Source of the DNA: Vibrio porteresiae DSM 19223
GTDB taxonomy: Bacteria; Pseudomonadota; Gammaproteobacteria; Enterobacterales; Vibrionaceae
Direction: 5' to 3'
Assembly: GCF_024347055.1 (NCBI RefSeq)
Contig: NZ_AP024895.1
Coordinates: forward strand, 1,364,001-1,428,000
DNA length: 64,000 nt
Part shown: one piece after another, positions 8,940 to 17,349 of the stretch
Layout: the number at the start of each line of letters is the position of its first letter
Position numbering within the stretch: the stretch's first letter is position 1
Made by a program: the position numbers and the translations under genes
The notes under the pieces: generated by a model
What the model saw: the letters and a program-made list of their open reading frames with translations, nothing else
What the model was told of the DNA's origin: nothing
Databases searched by the model: none

Positions 8940-9450
8940 AACTTAATACCACTAAATTAACTCGGACGCCGATTCTAACAGAAAGATTTTTTTGAGGACA
9001 GTTCATTCCTTGCAGTATTGAGCTTTTCCCGCCTGAGTGCTGCGCTTTGCACCACTTTTGCGCATGGATTTATGCGACTTGAATAGCAAGTGTTGTTGTC
9101 ATGCTAGCTTGATATATTCACAGCTGTGTCACTGTGGAATCGTTTTCCCTCTTGATTAACGGAAAGGGCAATGAAGATAAATTATGTTACATAAAAGCAA
9201 TATTAGCGATTGATGAATCATCTTGCTATTTCATGATGTTCTAAATAATCCATTGATTGCTTTTTTTAGGTATTTGTTTATCCACATTAACCCCATCTTA
9301 ACCAGGGCTATTTTAAATATAAGCGCGTTTTCATAATTTAAACCATGGTTTCTTTTTTACTAATCTCACCCTAAGCGAAATAAAAGGAGCGGGTAGTGGC
9401 AAGATAGGGCATTTGAAGGGTTGTAAGATAAATAGTTGATCAAATTTGTT

Positions 9451-9466
9451 GAGTAAACGTTTGCTA
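9451..9466. promoter_or_regulatory. Probable PurR operator upstream of gsk
   Basis: The sequence GAGTAAACGTTTGCTA keeps the 10-base dyad core AAACGTTTGC of the PurR box ACGCAAACGTTTGCGT, with 11 of 16 matches. It overlaps the candidate extended -10 element, so PurR binding would block initiation. Regulation of a purine salvage kinase by PurR makes biological sense, and purR itself lies at 41086-42087. Confidence 0.6.
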
Positions 9467-9470
9467 TACT
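9462..9470 (+). promoter_or_regulatory. Candidate extended -10 promoter of gsk
   Basis: TGCTATACT matches the TGnTATAAT extended -10 pattern. No good -35 hexamer is seen at 17-base spacing, which is acceptable for extended -10 promoters. Initiation would fall near 9477, leaving a leader of about 70 bases before the ATG at 9546. Confidence 0.4.
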
Positions 9471-9545
9471 CCATCAAGTTGTGGAACCGTGGTGTGCGAT
9501 GTAGAATCGCCGCCCCTATCTCGATTGAACTTGTTGTTGGGTACT

Positions 9546-10850
9546 ATGAAATTTCCGGGACGCCGTAAGTCAAAACATTATTTCCCTGTCCATGCTCGTG
9601 ATCCTTTAGTGGTTCAGGCGCAAGAAACAGAAACACTTATCACGACACACATTATTGGTATTGACCAAACCTTGGTTGATATAGAAGCGAATGTAACGTC
9701 AGAATTAATTGAACGTTATGGCTTGAGTAAAGGTCATTCACTGGTGCTCGATGACGAGCAAGCTGAAGCGCTTTATAACGAATTAAAGACGCAGATGTTG
9801 ATCACTAATGAATATGCTGGTGGCACTATTGGTAACACTCTGCACAACTACTCAGTACTCGCTGATGACCGCTCTACCTTATTGGGTGTGATGAGTAATG
9901 ATATTAAAATTGGCAGTTACGGGTACCGTTATTTATGCAATACCTCTAGCCGAGTTGATCTGAACTATTTGCAGGGAGTAGATGGTCCTATCGGTCGCTG
10001 TTTTGCTTTGATCACAGAAGATGGTGAACGTACTTTCGCAATTAGTGAAGGTAAAATGAATCAGCTGGAACCGACCAATATTCCCGAAGCGATTTTTGAA
10101 AATGCCTCAGCATTAGTTCTTACTGCTTATTTAGTGCGTTGTAAACCGGGTGATCCAATGCCTGCTGCAACGATGAAAGCAGTGGAATACGCGAAAAAAT
10201 ACAATGTGCCAGTGGTTTTAACCCTAGGAACTAAATTTGTTATCCAAGATGATCCGCTATTCTGGCAGCAATTTTTAAAAGACCATGTTTCTGTTGTGGC
10301 GATGAATGAAGATGAAGCGGCTGCATTAACAGGCGAAAAAGATCCTTTATTAGCTTCCGATAAAGCGCTCGATTGGGTTGACCTAGTATTGTGTACTGCG
10401 GGTCCAGTTGGTTTATTTATGGCCGGTTATACAGAGGATGAGACGAAACGTGAAACAACTCTGCCACTTTTACCTGGTGCTATCGCGGAGTTCAATCGCT
10501 ATGAGTTTAGCCGCCCAGCGAAAAAAATAACCTGTGCAAACCCTTTAAAAGTTTACTCTCATATTGCGCCTTATATGGGTGGGCCATTAAAAATTAAAAA
10601 CACCAATGGTGCGGGAGATGCGGCATTATCCGCGCTACTGCACGATATGGCGGCCAATAAATACCACAAAGAGATCGTGCCTAATTCTAGTAAACATCAG
10701 TACCAATTTTTGACTTATTCTTCATTTTCTCAAGTCTGCAAATATTCTAATCGTGCTAGTTACGAAGTGTTAGCTCAGCACTCTCCACGTTTGTCGAAAG
10801 GTTTACCAGAACGTGAAGACAGCTTAGAAGAATCTTATTGGGAACGTTAA
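9546..10850 (+). CDS. gsk: Inosine/guanosine kinase
   Basis: A 434-residue PfkB/ribokinase-family kinase that phosphorylates inosine and guanosine to IMP and GMP in purine salvage. I start at the ATG at 9546 because the product (MKFPGRRKSKHYFP) then aligns with E. coli Gsk from residue 1, also 434 residues. An upstream GTG at 9489 would add 19 residues unlike the family. The C-terminal PfkB motif NTNGAGDAALSALL (about 355) contains the catalytic Asp. A PurR box overlaps its promoter. Confidence 0.95.
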   Translation: MKFPGRRKSKHYFPVHARDPLVVQAQETETLITTHIIGIDQTLVDIEANVTSELIERYGLSKGHSLVLDDEQAEALYNELKTQMLITNEYAGGTIGNTLHNYSVLADDRSTLLGVMSNDIKIGSYGYRYLCNTSSRVDLNYLQGVDGPIGRCFALITEDGERTFAISEGKMNQLEPTNIPEAIFENASALVLTAYLVRCKPGDPMPAATMKAVEYAKKYNVPVVLTLGTKFVIQDDPLFWQQFLKDHVSVVAMNEDEAAALTGEKDPLLASDKALDWVDLVLCTAGPVGLFMAGYTEDETKRETTLPLLPGAIAEFNRYEFSRPAKKITCANPLKVYSHIAPYMGGPLKIKNTNGAGDAALSALLHDMAANKYHKEIVPNSSKHQYQFLTYSSFSQVCKYSNRASYEVLAQHSPRLSKGLPEREDSLEESYWER

Positions 10851-10857
10851 CATTATT

Positions 10858-10901
10858 ATGGATATCAATAATAATGCAGTAATATGCTTATTGATATCCA
10901 T
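10858..10901. repeat. 14-bp perfect inverted repeat downstream of gsk
   Basis: ATGGATATCAATAA at 10858-10871 is exactly mirrored by TTATTGATATCCAT at 10888-10901, with a 16-base spacer. It begins 8 bases after the gsk stop and is followed at 10927 by a conventional terminator. There is no T-run after it, so it may be an mRNA 3'-end stabiliser or a protein site. Confidence 0.75.
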
Positions 10902-10926
10902 TATCATATGACAGTTTTGAAGATAT

Positions 10927-10957
10927 AAAAAAGGCTCCTTATTAGGAGCCTTTTTAT
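10927..10957. terminator. Bidirectional terminator between gsk and hns
   Basis: AAAAAAGGCTCC and GGAGCCTTTTT form a stem around TTATTA, with A- and T-runs on both sides. It sits between the convergent gsk and hns-type genes and can end transcription of both. Confidence 0.85.
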
Positions 10958-10980
10958 TATCCAACATACTAATTTAGAAA

Positions 10981-11391
10981 TTAAATCTCGAATTGTTCTA
11001 GAGATTTACCTTCGTCTAGTGCTTTTTGGATTACAGATGGAGTACGGCCTTGGCCAGTCCAAGTTTTTTCTTCGCCGTTAGTGTCTACATATTTGTATTT
11101 TGCTGGACGAGGTGCGCGTTTGCCTTTAGCTTTGCCACCTTTAGTTTCACCAGCTAATGCTGAAATAAGAGCATCAACATCAATACCATCAGCAGCAATT
11201 TGTTCAGCAATTGCAGAAAGTTTTGCTTCTTGTTCTGCTAATGCTGCACGTTCTTCTTCTTCAGATTCGCGACGTTCTGTAACAACAGTAGATAATTTAT
11301 CCAGAGCTTCTTCAAGTTGCTCAAGAGTCAAATCACGAGCGTAGGCACGTAGGCTACGAATATTCAATAGAGTTTTAGTTACTTCCGACAT
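10981..11391 (-). CDS. hns: H-NS family nucleoid-structuring protein (VicH-type)
   Basis: A 136-residue H-NS family protein. The N-terminal half (about 1-70) is a charged, Glu-rich coiled-coil oligomerisation region (SLRAYARDLTLEQLEEALDKL). A basic linker (GGKAKGKRAPRP) leads to the C-terminal DNA-binding domain with the signature TWTGQGRTPSVIQ (about 112-124). H-NS binds curved AT-rich DNA and silences acquired genes. It is monocistronic, with a long AT-rich upstream region that would suit autoregulation. In Vibrio cholerae the protein at this locus is VicH. Confidence 0.95.
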   Translation of the reverse strand: MSEVTKTLLNIRSLRAYARDLTLEQLEEALDKLSTVVTERRESEEEERAALAEQEAKLSAIAEQIAADGIDVDALISALAGETKGGKAKGKRAPRPAKYKYVDTNGEEKTWTGQGRTPSVIQKALDEGKSLEQFEI

Positions 11392-11790
11392 TACTGTTTC
11401 CCATTAAATAAAATTTAATAACAAGGTAATTCTAAACCGAGCTATTTATTCTGACAACATAGAAAATCAAATTAAATTAAGATTTACCACAAAATATATC
11501 TGCTCAGACTCAATATCAATAAAAAAGTTCAGCGAATTGTAAAATAGAACTCAATTATTTTAGTAACAAATGTCAATAAGTGTAAATTTGTGTCTGATTT
11601 TAAGAAGCTCATTGCATAAGATTCATTAATTATAGCCAATTAAGAAAATTTCGTGTGAGCTTGGACAAAGTTTAGTCAATTTTTTTTTAATAATAACTAG
11701 AGTTGCATTGAGAGCGTGGATAAGTACAATACGCCTACCTAAAGCGAAGTAGAACGTTATTGTCTAGAAATACAAATAAAGACAAGTTCG
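11392..11790. other. AT-rich region upstream of hns
   Basis: About 400 bases of strongly AT-rich sequence with several A- and T-tracts lie between the divergent hns gene and the lysine riboswitch. Such composition fits H-NS autoregulation and must contain the promoters for both sides. I see no coding sequence here. Confidence 0.5.
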
Positions 11791-11794
11791 AGCT

Positions 11795-11972
11795 TCGACG
11801 TAGAGGTGCGGTATTGAAAAGTACCTATGGTTGGAGTGATGTCGATGAACCATAGCGAAAGGCACTATCGCCGAAGTCAGTATGCATATCAACGCTGCTG
11901 GCTGGGGTTGCATTAAATAGGTGCAACACTGCCATAGTCTATTATGTTGTTAAACTATGGAGCGCTACTGTA
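11795..11972 (+). promoter_or_regulatory. Lysine riboswitch (L-box)
   Basis: The segment carries the conserved L-box elements in order: GTAGAGGTGCGG, a TTGAAAAGTA internal loop, GGAGTGATGTCGATGAACC (the P2 region), GCGAAAGGCACTATCGCCGAAG (the P3 arm and following junction), GCTGCTGGCTGGGGTTGC, and the closing CTATGGAGCGCTACTGT. These match the class recognised upstream of lysC and lysine transporters. It ends about 95 bases before the transporter ATG. I see no strong T-run terminator after it, so control may be by translation initiation. Lysine should repress the downstream transporter. Confidence 0.9.
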
Positions 11973-12066
11973 GGGTTGGGTGGAGTGTTCGCTTCCCTTT
12001 CGCTTGCTTCAACATATATTGCGTTATTGCGTAATTGTCTGCAGTAGATCTCTAACCATTTGGTTT

Positions 12067-13668
12067 ATGAAGATCATGAATTTAATCGATTTTTCTGCTT
12101 CAGCACTGTCAATACTACCTCCTGTAGTTGCGTTAAGTCTGGCTATTCTTACCCGTCGCGTCCTGCTGTCTCTAGGCGTGGGTATTTTACTTGGTGCATT
12201 TCTTCTTGGTGATTTCCAAATCGGTCAATCACTCCTTTATGTATTCAACAAAGTCAAAGATGTGTTTATCGCTGATGGCGGTATCAATACTTGGAACATG
12301 AGCATTGTTTGCTTCCTGCTTTTACTGGGGATGATGACAGCGTTGCTGACACTGTCTGGCGGTACTCATGCGTTTGCTGAGTGGGCGCAAGTGCGTGTAA
12401 AGAGCAAGCGTGGTTCAAAACTGCTGGCGGGTTTCCTTGGCGTGTTCATCTTTGTTGATGACTACTTCAACAGCTTAGCGGTAGGCTCTATTGCCCGTCC
12501 TGTTACTGACCGTTTTAAAGTGTCTCGCGCTAAACTGGCTTATATCCTTGATTCCACTGCCGCACCTATGTGTGTTGTGATGCCAGCATCAAGCTGGGGC
12601 GCATACATCATGACGATCGTTAGCGGTATTTTGGTGTCACACGGTATTACTGAGTATTCGCCGCTAGGTGCATACATGCGTTTAGTACCGATGAACTACT
12701 ACGCGATTTTCGCCCTCATCATGGTATTTGTCGTGGCTTGGTTCCAAATGGATATCGGCCCAATGCGTCAACATGAAATCAATGCAGAGCAGGGCGTTGG
12801 TTTTGACAGCGACAGTAATATCAAAGATCTGAGCGAAGACTTAGATATTGAAGAGAGCGATCACGGTAAAGTCTCTGACCTTATCATGCCGATTGTGATG
12901 CTGATTATCGCGACCATCTCTGCGATGATTTACACCGGTAAGGTTGCGATGATCGCCGATGGTAAACCGTTCACTGTGCTGGGTGCATTTGAAAACACCG
13001 ATGTGGGTACCTCTTTAGTCTTCGGTGGTCTAATTGGTTTAGTCGTTGCGCTATACACAGTGCTAAAACAACGCTTAGCAACTAAAGCGATTAGCCACAC
13101 TCTTTGGGTGGGTGCTAAATCGATGTTTGGTGCCATTGTCATTCTTGTGTTTGCTTGGACTATTGGCTCTGTTATCAGCGACATGAAAACGGGCGCGTAC
13201 ATGTCTTCTTTAGTACAAGGCAATATCGACCCGCATTGGCTACCTGCAATCCTATTTGTGCTTTCTGGCATTATGGCGTTCTCTACCGGCACCTCTTGGG
13301 GTACGTTCGGCATCATGCTACCTATCGCAGGCGACATGGCTGGAACCGCAGATGTGGCACTAATGCTGCCTATGTTAGCTTCAGTATTGGCAGGTTCGGT
13401 TTTTGGTGACCACTGTTCACCGATTTCAGATACAACCATTTTGTCTTCGACAGGTGCCCGTTGTAACCATATCGACCACGTGTCGACTCAGCTGCCTTAC
13501 GCGTTAGTGACAGCGATGGTTTCATTGGTTGGTTACATCGTACTGGGTTTAACGGATTCAAGCTTGATTGCGTTTGCCGCAACCACTGTGACCTTTGTAG
13601 CAGCATGTTTCGTTATGATCACCATTTCAAAAAGCAAAATGGCCGCTCAAACTGCTGTCGCTAGATAA
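12067..13668 (+). CDS. NhaC-family transporter, probable lysine transporter (LysW-type)
   Basis: About 533 residues with some 11-12 hydrophobic segments, matching the Na+/H+ antiporter NhaC family (motifs FVDDYFNSLAVGSIARPV and GDHCSPISDTTILSS). The ATG at 12067 (or 12076) starts just before the first membrane segment; the frame runs back to 11980 but that part overlaps the end of the riboswitch region. General annotation would call it a sodium/proton antiporter. The lysine riboswitch directly upstream argues that it imports lysine, as proposed for NhaC-type LysW proteins in comparative studies of the lysine regulon. Monocistronic, with its own terminator. Confidence 0.85.
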   Translation: MKIMNLIDFSASALSILPPVVALSLAILTRRVLLSLGVGILLGAFLLGDFQIGQSLLYVFNKVKDVFIADGGINTWNMSIVCFLLLLGMMTALLTLSGGTHAFAEWAQVRVKSKRGSKLLAGFLGVFIFVDDYFNSLAVGSIARPVTDRFKVSRAKLAYILDSTAAPMCVVMPASSWGAYIMTIVSGILVSHGITEYSPLGAYMRLVPMNYYAIFALIMVFVVAWFQMDIGPMRQHEINAEQGVGFDSDSNIKDLSEDLDIEESDHGKVSDLIMPIVMLIIATISAMIYTGKVAMIADGKPFTVLGAFENTDVGTSLVFGGLIGLVVALYTVLKQRLATKAISHTLWVGAKSMFGAIVILVFAWTIGSVISDMKTGAYMSSLVQGNIDPHWLPAILFVLSGIMAFSTGTSWGTFGIMLPIAGDMAGTADVALMLPMLASVLAGSVFGDHCSPISDTTILSSTGARCNHIDHVSTQLPYALVTAMVSLVGYIVLGLTDSSLIAFAATTVTFVAACFVMITISKSKMAAQTAVAR

Positions 13669-13705
13669 AAATCCAGATAAAATCATCTGTTGCTGGTTTG
13701 TTAAT

Positions 13706-13732
13706 AAAAGGAGGCTCAAGCCTCCTTTTTTT
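13706..13732 (+). terminator. Rho-independent terminator of the transporter gene
   Basis: AAAAGGAGGC-TCAA-GCCTCCTTTTTTT: a strong short stem followed by seven T residues, 38 bases after the transporter stop. Confidence 0.9.
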
Positions 13733-13832
13733 ATTCATTTAAAAAATGTCGATAAAAACGCATTTTATGCTTGAAAAAAGGCCTGAGCTTAGTTAGTGTG
13801 GTTTCAGTCCAACGAAATAGTAGATCATAAGT

Positions 13833-13880
13833 ATGCGTAATTGTGCAATGAACATTCATCATCACCATCATCATCCCTAA
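13833..13880 (+). CDS. hisL: his operon leader peptide
   Basis: A short frame encodes MRNCAMNIHHHHHHP and ends at TAA. Six consecutive His codons are the hallmark of the his leader. Histidyl-tRNA shortage stalls the ribosome here and lets transcription pass the attenuator at 13957-13993. It is followed by complementary G/C-rich segments (around 13890-13930) able to form the alternative pairing. An internal ATG at 13848 is a second possible start. Confidence 0.93.
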   Translation: MRNCAMNIHHHHHHP

Positions 13881-13956
13881 CCAGTCTTTCGGGAGATGAA
13901 CGCATACCCGGGAGGCAGGAAGCTCCCGGTGGTCAAATCAAAGTATTGCAAGATTT

Positions 13957-13993
13957 CAAACCCTCGGGAGCCATAAACCCCGAGGGTTTTTTA
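13957..13993 (+). terminator. his operon attenuator terminator
   Basis: AAACCCTCGG at 13958-13967 pairs with CCGAGGGTTT and runs into a T-rich tail just before hisG. The upstream CCCGGGAGG and CTCCCGG segments at about 13906-13928 can compete for the CCCTCGGGAG strand, as expected for antiterminator switching. Together with hisL this is a classical attenuator. Confidence 0.9.
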
Positions 13994-14046
13994 TTTGGCT
14001 TGACAAGAAATGTTTGAAATTCAACATATTGCAAAGGAATAATGTA

Positions 14047-14943
14047 ATGCAATCACAACGTCTTCGTATCGCAATTCAAAAGAAAGGTCGCTTAGCGAAA
14101 GAGTGCCAGGAACTACTAAAACAATGTGGCGTTCGTTTTAATATCATGGGTGAGCGTTTAGTCGTTCACGCGGTAAATATGCCGATTGATCTTCTACTGG
14201 TTCGCGATGACGATATCCCTGGTTTGATCATGGATGGTGTCGTCGATTTAGGGTTTATCGGTGAAAACGAGTTAGAAGAAGTGCGTCTTGATCGTTTGGC
14301 ACTCAACGAACCTAACGAATTTGTAACATTACGCCGCATGGATTTTGGTGGCTGCCGCCTCTCAATCGCTATCGACTCTGATGAAGTTTACAACGGTCCT
14401 CAAGACTTAAAAGGTAAACGTATCGCAACCAGTTACCCACAACTGCTTAAAGCCTACATGGATCGTCAAGGCATCAATTTCAGCACTTGTATGTTAACTG
14501 GCTCTGTTGAGGTCGCTCCTCGTTCTGGCCTAGCAGATGCCATCGCTGACTTAGTCTCTACTGGCGCAACTCTTGAAGCAAACGGCCTAAAAGAAGTGGA
14601 AGTGATTTTCGAATCTAAAGCCACACTGATTCAACGTGCTGGTGAATTTGCCCCTGATAAAGCTCAACTTATCGACCGCCTTCTGACCCGTATGCACGGG
14701 GTGCAACAAGCAAAAGAGTCTAAATACATTATGCTCCACGCTCCAGTTGACAAACTGCCACAAATCACTGCGTTACTGCCTGGTGCAGAAGATCCAACAG
14801 TATTGCCTCTTTCTGCAGATAAAACCCGTGTAGCGGTACACCTAGTGAGTGCCGAAAACTTGTTCTGGGAAACAATGGAGCGCTTAAAAGCTCTGGGTGC
14901 CAGCTCTATTCTGGTTTTGCCAATTGAGAAAATGATGGAGTAA
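14047..14943 (+). CDS. hisG: ATP phosphoribosyltransferase
   Basis: A 298-residue long-form HisG that joins ATP and PRPP to give phosphoribosyl-ATP, the first step of histidine synthesis, and is feedback inhibited by histidine. The N-terminal RIAIQKKGRLAKEC, the PRPP-binding stretch LVSTGATLEANGL (about 177) and the C-terminal ACT-like regulatory domain (about 225-298) are all present. The ATG at 14047 follows AAAGGA at good spacing; the open frame upstream lies in the leader. First gene of hisGDCBHAFI; its stop overlaps the hisD start. Confidence 0.97.
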   Translation: MQSQRLRIAIQKKGRLAKECQELLKQCGVRFNIMGERLVVHAVNMPIDLLLVRDDDIPGLIMDGVVDLGFIGENELEEVRLDRLALNEPNEFVTLRRMDFGGCRLSIAIDSDEVYNGPQDLKGKRIATSYPQLLKAYMDRQGINFSTCMLTGSVEVAPRSGLADAIADLVSTGATLEANGLKEVEVIFESKATLIQRAGEFAPDKAQLIDRLLTRMHGVQQAKESKYIMLHAPVDKLPQITALLPGAEDPTVLPLSADKTRVAVHLVSAENLFWETMERLKALGASSILVLPIEKMME

Positions 14944-16247
14944 TGACGATGAGAACAGTAGTTTGGCAATCCCTAAGTGAAGAACAACAAGAAAGTATTC
15001 TAGAACGCCCAGCCATTACAGAAGGGGCGAATATCACAGCTGCCGTAGCAGATGTGATTGGTCAGGTTCGTCGTGACGGCGACGCAGCGCTTTGGGCACT
15101 GACGGAAAAATTTGATCGCGTCAAACCCAAATCTCTGCGAGTGTCAGAAGAAGAAATTGAAGCGGCATCGGCACGTCTGACTGAAGAGATGAAGCAAGCG
15201 CTGGAAACAGCTTACACCAACATCAGCAAATTCCACAAAGCGCAGCGCCCACAGCCAGTGAAAGTAGAAACCATGCCGGGTGTGATGTGTGAGCAAGTCA
15301 CTCGCCCGATTAATAAAGTGGGTCTCTATATTCCTGGTGGTAGCGCGCCACTGCCATCAACGGTATTGATGCTGGGTGTTCCAGCGCAAATTGCGGGTTG
15401 TCGTAAGGTGATTCTTTGTTCACCACCACCGATCGCCGATGAAATTTTGTATGTTGCTAAGCTGTGCCAAATTGATGAGGTGTATAACCTTGGTGGTGGT
15501 CAGGCGATCGCTGCAATGGCCTACGGTACAGAATCTGTGACTAAAGTGGATAAAATCTTTGGCCCAGGCAACGCTTACGTGACGGAAGCAAAACGTCAAG
15601 TGAGTAACGATTTCCGTGGCGCAGCGATTGATATGCCAGCGGGACCATCTGAAGTGTTGGTGATTGCTGATGAGTCAGCCGATGCGAACTTCATCGCGGC
15701 GGATCTTCTTAGCCAAGCAGAACACGGTCCAGATTCACAAGTGGTACTTGTGACACCGTCACCAGTTATCGCTGATCAGGTGACTGACGCGGTACAAAAG
15801 CAGCTTAAAGAACTCACTCGCGCCTCAATTGCACAAAAAGCGTTAGCATCGAGTTTGATTATTATTGCCGAGTCTCTGACCCAAGCCGTTTCTATCTCAA
15901 ACTTCTACGGGCCAGAACACCTTATCGTACAAACCAAAAATCCACGTGAATTAGTGCCGTTATTTGATAACGCAGGTTCGATTTTCCTTGGTGAATGGTC
16001 GCCTGAATCGGTAGGCGATTATGCGTCTGGTACCAACCACGTATTGCCAACGTATGGCTACACACGCACTTACTCAAGTTTAGGATTGGCAGACTTTAGT
16101 AAACGCATGACAGTGCAAGAGCTTTCAGCATCAGGTCTACAAAGTTTAGCACCAACCGTTGTTGCAATGGCGAATGCAGAAGGGTTAGACGCACACCGTC
16201 GTGCTGTCACCATCCGTGTTGAAAAACTGACAAAGGCGAATTCATAA
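14943..16247 (+). CDS. hisD: Histidinol dehydrogenase
   Basis: A 434-residue zinc enzyme that catalyses the last two steps of the pathway, histidinol to histidinal to histidine, with NAD. Recognisable are GLYIPGGSAPLPSTVLM (about 126), the DMPAGPSEVLVIAD region (about 233), SQAEHGPDSQ (about 259) with catalytic and metal residues, and the C-terminal TYSSLGLADFSKRM. It overlaps hisG and hisC by one base (TAATG), which implies coupled translation. Confidence 0.97.
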   Translation: MTMRTVVWQSLSEEQQESILERPAITEGANITAAVADVIGQVRRDGDAALWALTEKFDRVKPKSLRVSEEEIEAASARLTEEMKQALETAYTNISKFHKAQRPQPVKVETMPGVMCEQVTRPINKVGLYIPGGSAPLPSTVLMLGVPAQIAGCRKVILCSPPPIADEILYVAKLCQIDEVYNLGGGQAIAAMAYGTESVTKVDKIFGPGNAYVTEAKRQVSNDFRGAAIDMPAGPSEVLVIADESADANFIAADLLSQAEHGPDSQVVLVTPSPVIADQVTDAVQKQLKELTRASIAQKALASSLIIIAESLTQAVSISNFYGPEHLIVQTKNPRELVPLFDNAGSIFLGEWSPESVGDYASGTNHVLPTYGYTRTYSSLGLADFSKRMTVQELSASGLQSLAPTVVAMANAEGLDAHRRAVTIRVEKLTKANS

Positions 16248-17308
16248 TGGAAAAATTAGCTCGTAAACAAGTTCAAGCGTTAACGCCATACCTGTCGGCT
16301 CGCCGTATCGGTGGTAGTGGTGATGTGTGGCTTAATGCAAACGAATCGCCTTTTGCTAACGAATACACTCTTAATCTGAATTCACTTAATCGCTACAGTG
16401 ATTGCCAACCAAAAGAGCTGATTGATGCTTATGCGGCGTATGCCGGTGTAAAACCATCACAAGTGTTGACCTCGCGTGGCTCTGATGAAGGGATTGAACT
16501 GCTGATTCGTGCCTTCTGCGAAGTGGGTGAAGACGCTATTCTGTACTGCCCACCAACTTATGGTATGTATGCAATCAGTGCGGAAACCTTTGGCGTTGAA
16601 CGTAAGAAAGTGCCTCTTACTGCTGATTGGCAGCTCAATTTGCCAGAGATCGAACGCCAACTAGACAACGTAAAAATTGTCTTTGTATGTAGTCCCAATA
16701 ACCCAACGGGTAACTTAGTTAACCGCGCCGATATTTTGCGTTTGCTCGAAATGACCAAAGACCGTGCGATCGTGGTGATGGACGAAGCGTATATCGACTT
16801 TTGCCCAGAAGCATCAACCATCGATCTGTTAGCAGAATATGAACACCTTGCTGTGCTACGTACGTTATCGAAAGCTTTTGGTTTGGCAGGGTTACGCTGT
16901 GGCTTTACTCTCGCAAACGAAGAGCTTATTCAAGTTCTACTTAAAGTGATTGCCCCATATCCAGTGCCAATTCCGGTCGCGGAAATTGCAGTACAAGCGC
17001 TGTCGCCAGCTGGGCTTGCACGCACCAAATTCCAAGTACTCGATATCATTGCAAACCGTGCTTATTTACAAGCGGGTTTGAGTGTTATTCCAGGTGTGAC
17101 CGTCTTTGATGGTTGGGGTAACTATATATTGATCGAGTTTCCTGACGGCGATGCACTGTTTAAAGCTGCTTGGGATGCGGGCATTATTTTGCGCAATTCA
17201 CCGATTGCTAACTGCGTGCGTATTAGTGCTGGAAGTCGTGCTGATTGTGAAAAAACATTGGCATTTATCCGCAGCTATTATCAATCTGTAACTGCTAACA
17301 ATAACTGA
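16247..17308 (+). CDS. hisC: Histidinol-phosphate aminotransferase
   Basis: A 353-residue fold type I PLP aminotransferase that converts imidazole acetol phosphate and glutamate to histidinol phosphate. LNANESPF near the N-terminus, SPNNPTGN (about 150), VVMDEAYIDF (about 177) and the PLP-lysine motif TLSKAFGLAGLRCGF (Lys about 207) are intact. Start overlaps the hisD stop. About 40 bases separate it from hisB. Confidence 0.97.
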   Translation: MEKLARKQVQALTPYLSARRIGGSGDVWLNANESPFANEYTLNLNSLNRYSDCQPKELIDAYAAYAGVKPSQVLTSRGSDEGIELLIRAFCEVGEDAILYCPPTYGMYAISAETFGVERKKVPLTADWQLNLPEIERQLDNVKIVFVCSPNNPTGNLVNRADILRLLEMTKDRAIVVMDEAYIDFCPEASTIDLLAEYEHLAVLRTLSKAFGLAGLRCGFTLANEELIQVLLKVIAPYPVPIPVAEIAVQALSPAGLARTKFQVLDIIANRAYLQAGLSVIPGVTVFDGWGNYILIEFPDGDALFKAAWDAGIILRNSPIANCVRISAGSRADCEKTLAFIRSYYQSVTANNN

Positions 17309-17349
17309 GGCGAAGGGAGGCTAAGCCTTCTCCGAAAAAGGAACTTTCT

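Larger units (their letters stand above)
8940..9545. other. Intergenic region between divergent mnmA and gsk
   Basis: About 600 bases separate the divergent starts. It is AT-rich and holds the probable gsk promoter and PurR box described separately near 9451-9470. I see no RNA gene, coding sequence or repeat in the remainder. Confidence 0.5.

Noticed and set aside
11980..12066. N-terminal extension of the NhaC-type transporter
   Set aside because: It begins at a GTG next to the riboswitch, has no ribosome site and is not membrane-like in the way the family N-terminus is; ATG 12067 is better.
12930..13439. 169-codon minus-strand frame inside the transporter gene
   Set aside because: Antisense shadow of a well-supported membrane protein; Pro/Ser/Thr-rich composition typical of such shadows.
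13851..13877. CATCATCACCATCATCATC tract as an engineered His tag or simple repeat
   Set aside because: It is the natural His-codon run of the his leader peptide, with the attenuator following.
14664..14969. 101-codon minus-strand frame within hisG
   Set aside because: Shadow of hisG; no ribosome site and no family resemblance.
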